A DNA stretch of 17,327 bases, taken from Candidatus Dadabacteria bacterium. GTDB lineage: Bacteria > Desulfobacterota_D > UBA1144 > Nemesobacterales > CSP1-2. Positions 14,383-17,327 of the stretch are shown piece after piece. Made by a program: the position numbers and the translations under genes. The number at the start of each line of letters is the position of its first letter. Positions within the stretch are counted from its first letter, which is position 1. The notes below the pieces were generated by a model, which was not told the origin of the DNA, searched no databases, and saw only the letters and a program-made list of their open reading frames with translations. The stretch is taken from NCBI GenBank assembly GCA_022615255.1, contig JAKEHC010000181.1, forward strand, positions 1 through 17,327, read 5' to 3'.

Positions 14383-14421
14383 GTTACTAATTATTTTAAA
14401 GTTACTTAAAACCTACAGTTC

Positions 14422-14450
14422 AACATAGGTTAAATGCTTTAACCTATATC
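14422..14450 (-). other. Perfect hairpin at the gspE stop, gspE-gspF spacer
   Basis: A perfect 10-bp inverted repeat, ATAGGTTAAA (14425-14434) and TTTAACCTAT (14438-14447), has a 3-nt loop and can be extended in RNA by T-G, A-T and G-T pairs to about 13 bp. The gspE stop codon (14439-14441) is inside the right arm. No T tract follows, so it is more likely an mRNA-stability or processing hairpin than a terminator. Confidence 0.6.
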
Positions 14451-16139
14451 CTCAATTCCTAACCTTTCATCCTCTTCCGTGACACGCATTACCTCGTCAA
14501 TGGAAGTCGAACCTTTAAGAACCTTTTCTGCACCGTCTAGTCTAAGAGTTGTCATTCCAGATTCGATACCCCTCTTCTTTATGGTTGTAGAATCTGCCGT
14601 GCTTAACGTAAGACCCCGGATCTCATCATTAATAATAAGTATTTCAAATATCCCGTTTCTTCCACTATAGCCCGTACTAAGACACTCACTGCAACCTCGC
14701 GCTCGGTATAGTTTCCCATTCGGAATCTTACTTCTATCAATATTCATCCTTGTGAGCTCATCGTCAAGAGGGGTATAAAGCTCCTTACAGGAACGGCAGA
14801 GCAAGCGAAGGAGCCTTTGAGCGATAACTGCTACAAGAGAAGATGCGACAAGAAACGGCTCAATTCCCATATCCACAAGCCTTGTTATAGCACTTGCAGA
14901 ATCGTTTGTATGGAGTGTGGAAAAAACAAGATGTCCTGTGAGAGATGCATGAATAGCGATATCCGCTGTATCTCTATCCCTGATTTCTCCGACAAGGATT
15001 ACATCCGGGTCTTGACGGAGTATGGATCTAAGCCCGTTTGCAAAGGTTAGATTCACTTTAGGATTTACTTGAATCTGGTTTATTCCCTGTATTTGATACT
15101 CTATAGGGTCTTCAATCGTTATGATTTTCTTGTCTGGAGAGTTTATCCTTTCAAGAGCGGCATAAAGCGATGTTGTTTTTCCACTTCCTGTAGGACCGGT
15201 AACAAGAACGATCCCGTGTGGGCGATGAATGAGCGAATTTATGGTTTCGAGTTTCTTACCCTCAATACCCAGTTCCTCCAATTCGAGAAGCACAGATGAG
15301 CGGTCAAGAAGCCTCATAACAACACTCTCACCATGAGAAGTGGGAACAGTAGATATACGAACATCCACGTCGCGCCCAGCAATTTTTACTCTAATTCTTC
15401 CATCCTGCGGCTTTCTCTTTTCCGCAATATCAAGCTCAGCCATAATCTTTACCCTTGAGATAATGGATGATTGAAGCCTTTTTGGAACAGCAGTCACTTT
15501 ATAAAGAATACCGTCTTTCCTGAATCTCACCACGACATCTTTTTCAAAGCACTCTATATGGATATCGCTAGCCTTCTCCTTTACTGCATGAAATAAAAGA
15601 GAGTTCACAAACCTGATTATCGGTGCCTCGTCCTCTGCTTCAAGAAGGTCTTTAGGTTCCTGAAACTCGGACTCGGTGATCCCCCCTGGGGCTTCGCTCT
15701 CAATCTCATCCCTCATCTCCGTGCCACGTTCATAAACCTTGTTTATGCAGTCTATAATCACAGGGCTAAGAGCGAGAAGCGGCTCTACATCACATGCAAA
15801 AAGCGACCTTACCTCATCTAATACATATAAATCCAGTGGCGGCGCGAGAGCTACCATAACCCTTCCGTTTCCTTTCTTTAAAGGAATCAGTCTACACTTT
15901 TTTGCAAAGCTTATGGGAAGCAGTTTTACGAGTTCCGTATCAATGTCCTTTTCAGAGATGCTGACAATATAAGGGATTCCATAGAACTCGGATAAAATCC
16001 CTAGGACCTCTTCATCACTCAAGAGCTTTGACTTGAGGAGGGTTTCTTCGAACCTCTCTCCGTTTTTAGACAAAAGCTCAGTTAGCCTATCCCGAACCGC
16101 AGGATTCTTTTTAACGATTATTTCCTCTAGGCTTTTCAT
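14439..16139 (-). CDS. gspE: Type II secretion assembly ATPase GspE
   Basis: Cytoplasmic hexameric ATPase that drives pseudopilus assembly through GspF. The N-terminal MshEN-like domain (about 1-140) is followed by a linker and the catalytic domain. Walker A is GPTGSGKT (315-322), the Asp box TIEDPIEYQI (341-350), Walker B DVILVGEIRD (379-388), and the His-box region is STLHTNDSAS. The tetracysteine zinc site typical of GspE is present: Cys448, Cys451, Cys483 and Cys486. At 566 residues it is slightly longer than E. coli-type GspE, as expected with the N-terminal domain. AAGGAGG lies 9 nt before the ATG. It starts 23 bp after gspD. Its stop lies in a perfect hairpin before gspF. Confidence 0.96.
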   Translation of the reverse strand: MKSLEEIIVKKNPAVRDRLTELLSKNGERFEETLLKSKLLSDEEVLGILSEFYGIPYIVSISEKDIDTELVKLLPISFAKKCRLIPLKKGNGRVMVALAPPLDLYVLDEVRSLFACDVEPLLALSPVIIDCINKVYERGTEMRDEIESEAPGGITESEFQEPKDLLEAEDEAPIIRFVNSLLFHAVKEKASDIHIECFEKDVVVRFRKDGILYKVTAVPKRLQSSIISRVKIMAELDIAEKRKPQDGRIRVKIAGRDVDVRISTVPTSHGESVVMRLLDRSSVLLELEELGIEGKKLETINSLIHRPHGIVLVTGPTGSGKTTSLYAALERINSPDKKIITIEDPIEYQIQGINQIQVNPKVNLTFANGLRSILRQDPDVILVGEIRDRDTADIAIHASLTGHLVFSTLHTNDSASAITRLVDMGIEPFLVASSLVAVIAQRLLRLLCRSCKELYTPLDDELTRMNIDRSKIPNGKLYRARGCSECLSTGYSGRNGIFEILIINDEIRGLTLSTADSTTIKKRGIESGMTTLRLDGAEKVLKGSTSIDEVMRVTEEDERLGIEDIG

Positions 16140-16162
16140 CTCAGTATGCCTCCTTTTTAAAA

Positions 16163-17281
16163 CTATTCACTAGGAAATTCTCTCTCCGCACCTTTTTGTT
16201 GAAGGAGCATGTTTCGTCTCTGTCTATCTTCGAGTAGCTTTTGCATGTCAACCTCGTTTTCTATAATCCGAGGGGTGAGAAGAATCAAAAGATTTATCTT
16301 AGTGCTTCTTCTTTGTTTAAACTTGAATAGGTAACCAAGCAGCGGGACATCGCCAAGAAGCGGAACCTTACTCTCAGCGACAGTTTCTCTATCCTGCACA
16401 AGCCCGCCTATTACTATCGTCTGACCGTCTTTAACAACAACGGATGAATTCGCACTCCTCGTATTTGTAGCAATACCAAAAACAGCAGTATTAAGATCGG
16501 GGGGTGCAGGGGCTACTGCTGAAACCTCGGTATGGATATTCAAATTAAGAAAGTCACCTTCGCTGATCTGAGGAGTAAGCACAAGCCTAATGCCGACAGG
16601 CTCACGGTCGATAGTCTGCACTGTAACACCTGTTTCACCAACTGTACTTCCTGTTGGGAAAGGAATCACATCGGCTACGACAATCTCAGCCTCTTCATTG
16701 TCAGTAGTTACAATGCTCGGTGTTGAAAGGACATTCACATCCGTTAAAGAGGCAAGCGCTTGAAATAGAAGGGTGAAAGATGGAATCGGAGGAATTGGGC
16801 CTGAGCCATCAGGGTCAACCGACTCACCAATAACCCCTAAAAATAGACCCGATATGCCGCTTAAGGCAGTCAAGAAGGATTGAGGGCTTGCAGCAACCCC
16901 GAGTAGACTAGGTATACCAGGAAGTGCTGTTCCAAAAAAGCCTGCGCTTTCACCACCAAATGTAAAACCGACGCTAAAGTTGGTGCCTAGCGCTCTCACT
17001 TGATCAAGAGCAATCTCAAGTATTGCCGCTTCAACGAATACCTGCCTTCTTCTTATATCCAGGTCATCTATAACCCTTTTTATAGTTTCATAATCCTTTC
17101 GTGAGCCAATAATTATCACTGAATTAGTAGCGGGATCCGCTGTAATTCTTACACCTTCCGCCTCAGCGACAACAGATGAAAACACACCCCCGGTTGTCTC
17201 TCTAGGAATCAATTCCCCTGCCTGCTCAAAAGCGCCAATGGTCCCACCCCCGGTCTGCACCTTCCCGCTGTACGTGGGTAA
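16163..17281 (-). CDS. gspD: Type II secretin GspD, C-terminal part (5' end missing or disrupted)
   Basis: Outer-membrane channel of the T2SS. The open frame holds the last periplasmic N-domain (VRITADPATNSVIIIGSRKD, then IDDLDIRRRQVFVEAAILEI) and the secretin barrel domain, with LSTPSIVTTDNEEAEIVVAD, VGIRLVLTPQISEGDFL, and VVVKDGQTIVIGGLVQDRE followed by KVPLLGDVPLLGYLFKF. Full GspD proteins are about 650-750 residues, so roughly half is missing. An in-frame TGA at 17284-17282 and no good start (only a GTG at 17260) mean this is not a real gene start. The frame before the stop probably shifts, either through assembly error at the contig end or through mutation. The N0-N2 domains and any signal peptide lie outside the window. 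Confidence 0.85.
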   Translation of the reverse strand, partial: LPTYSGKVQTGGGTIGAFEQAGELIPRETTGGVFSSVVAEAEGVRITADPATNSVIIIGSRKDYETIKRVIDDLDIRRRQVFVEAAILEIALDQVRALGTNFSVGFTFGGESAGFFGTALPGIPSLLGVAASPQSFLTALSGISGLFLGVIGESVDPDGSGPIPPIPSFTLLFQALASLTDVNVLSTPSIVTTDNEEAEIVVADVIPFPTGSTVGETGVTVQTIDREPVGIRLVLTPQISEGDFLNLNIHTEVSAVAPAPPDLNTAVFGIATNTRSANSSVVVKDGQTIVIGGLVQDRETVAESKVPLLGDVPLLGYLFKFKQRRSTKINLLILLTPRIIENEVDMQKLLEDRQRRNMLLQQKGAEREFPSE

Positions 17282-17327
17282 TCACAGCTTGGGCGGAGGC
17301 GGATTCGTATCACGCTTGTATAAGACC

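Noticed and set aside
13174..16139. Type IV pilus system (pilB/pilC) instead of T2SS
   Set aside because: The linked gspG with its calcium-loop region, the GspK-type pseudopilin without Glu5, and the D-E-F-G-H-I-J-K order identify a T2SS.

Overview
The window (17,327 bp, moderately AT-leaning) comes from the chromosome of a Gram-negative (diderm) bacterium. It encodes an outer-membrane lipid-transport system, an outer-membrane-targeted lipoprotein and a type II secretion system (T2SS). Gene content and protein style resemble Deltaproteobacteria-like or related uncultured lineages, but no rRNA or other marker is present, so the lineage is a guess.

Layout. (1) 1-195: leader with a promoter-like pair and a terminator-like hairpin. 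(2) 196-3730, plus strand: a four-gene MCE/Mla-type ABC lipid transporter, made of a STAS-permease fusion, an ATPase, a single-MCE membrane protein and a PqiC-type lipoprotein. (3) 3955-6642, plus: trpF-trpB-trpA, the last steps of tryptophan synthesis, behind a near-consensus promoter whose predicted transcript is almost leaderless. (4) 6713-8038, plus: a DHH/DHHA1 phosphoesterase with an extra N-terminal domain, then 8153-8707, an isochorismatase-family hydrolase. (5) 8849-17327, minus: a T2SS operon read from right to left, gspD(partial)-E-F-G-H-I-J-K, ending in a MoxR/RavA-type AAA+ ATPase whose GTG start lies inside gspK. The operon and the isochorismatase gene converge at 8708-8848.

The T2SS genes form one machine. 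GspD is the outer-membrane channel, GspE the ATPase, GspF the inner-membrane platform, GspG the major pseudopilin, and GspH/I/J/K the minor pseudopilins of the tip. gspC, gspL and gspM are not in the window. The slot after gspK, where L and M often sit, holds the AAA+ ATPase.

The most unusual signal is a family of three heptameric repeat arrays at 6633-6709, 8039-8110 and 12069-12152. Each has several 7-bp units of the form TGNNNCG in one orientation, followed by units of the reverse complement. Two arrays keep a perfect 7-bp register through the orientation switch. They supply the last codons of trpA, bracket the DHH gene, and are translated in frame as most of the gspI prepilin leader, ending one codon before the cleavage-site glycine. 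No CRISPR, tRNA, rRNA, transposase or phage gene was seen. No gene-free stretch exceeds about 225 bp.
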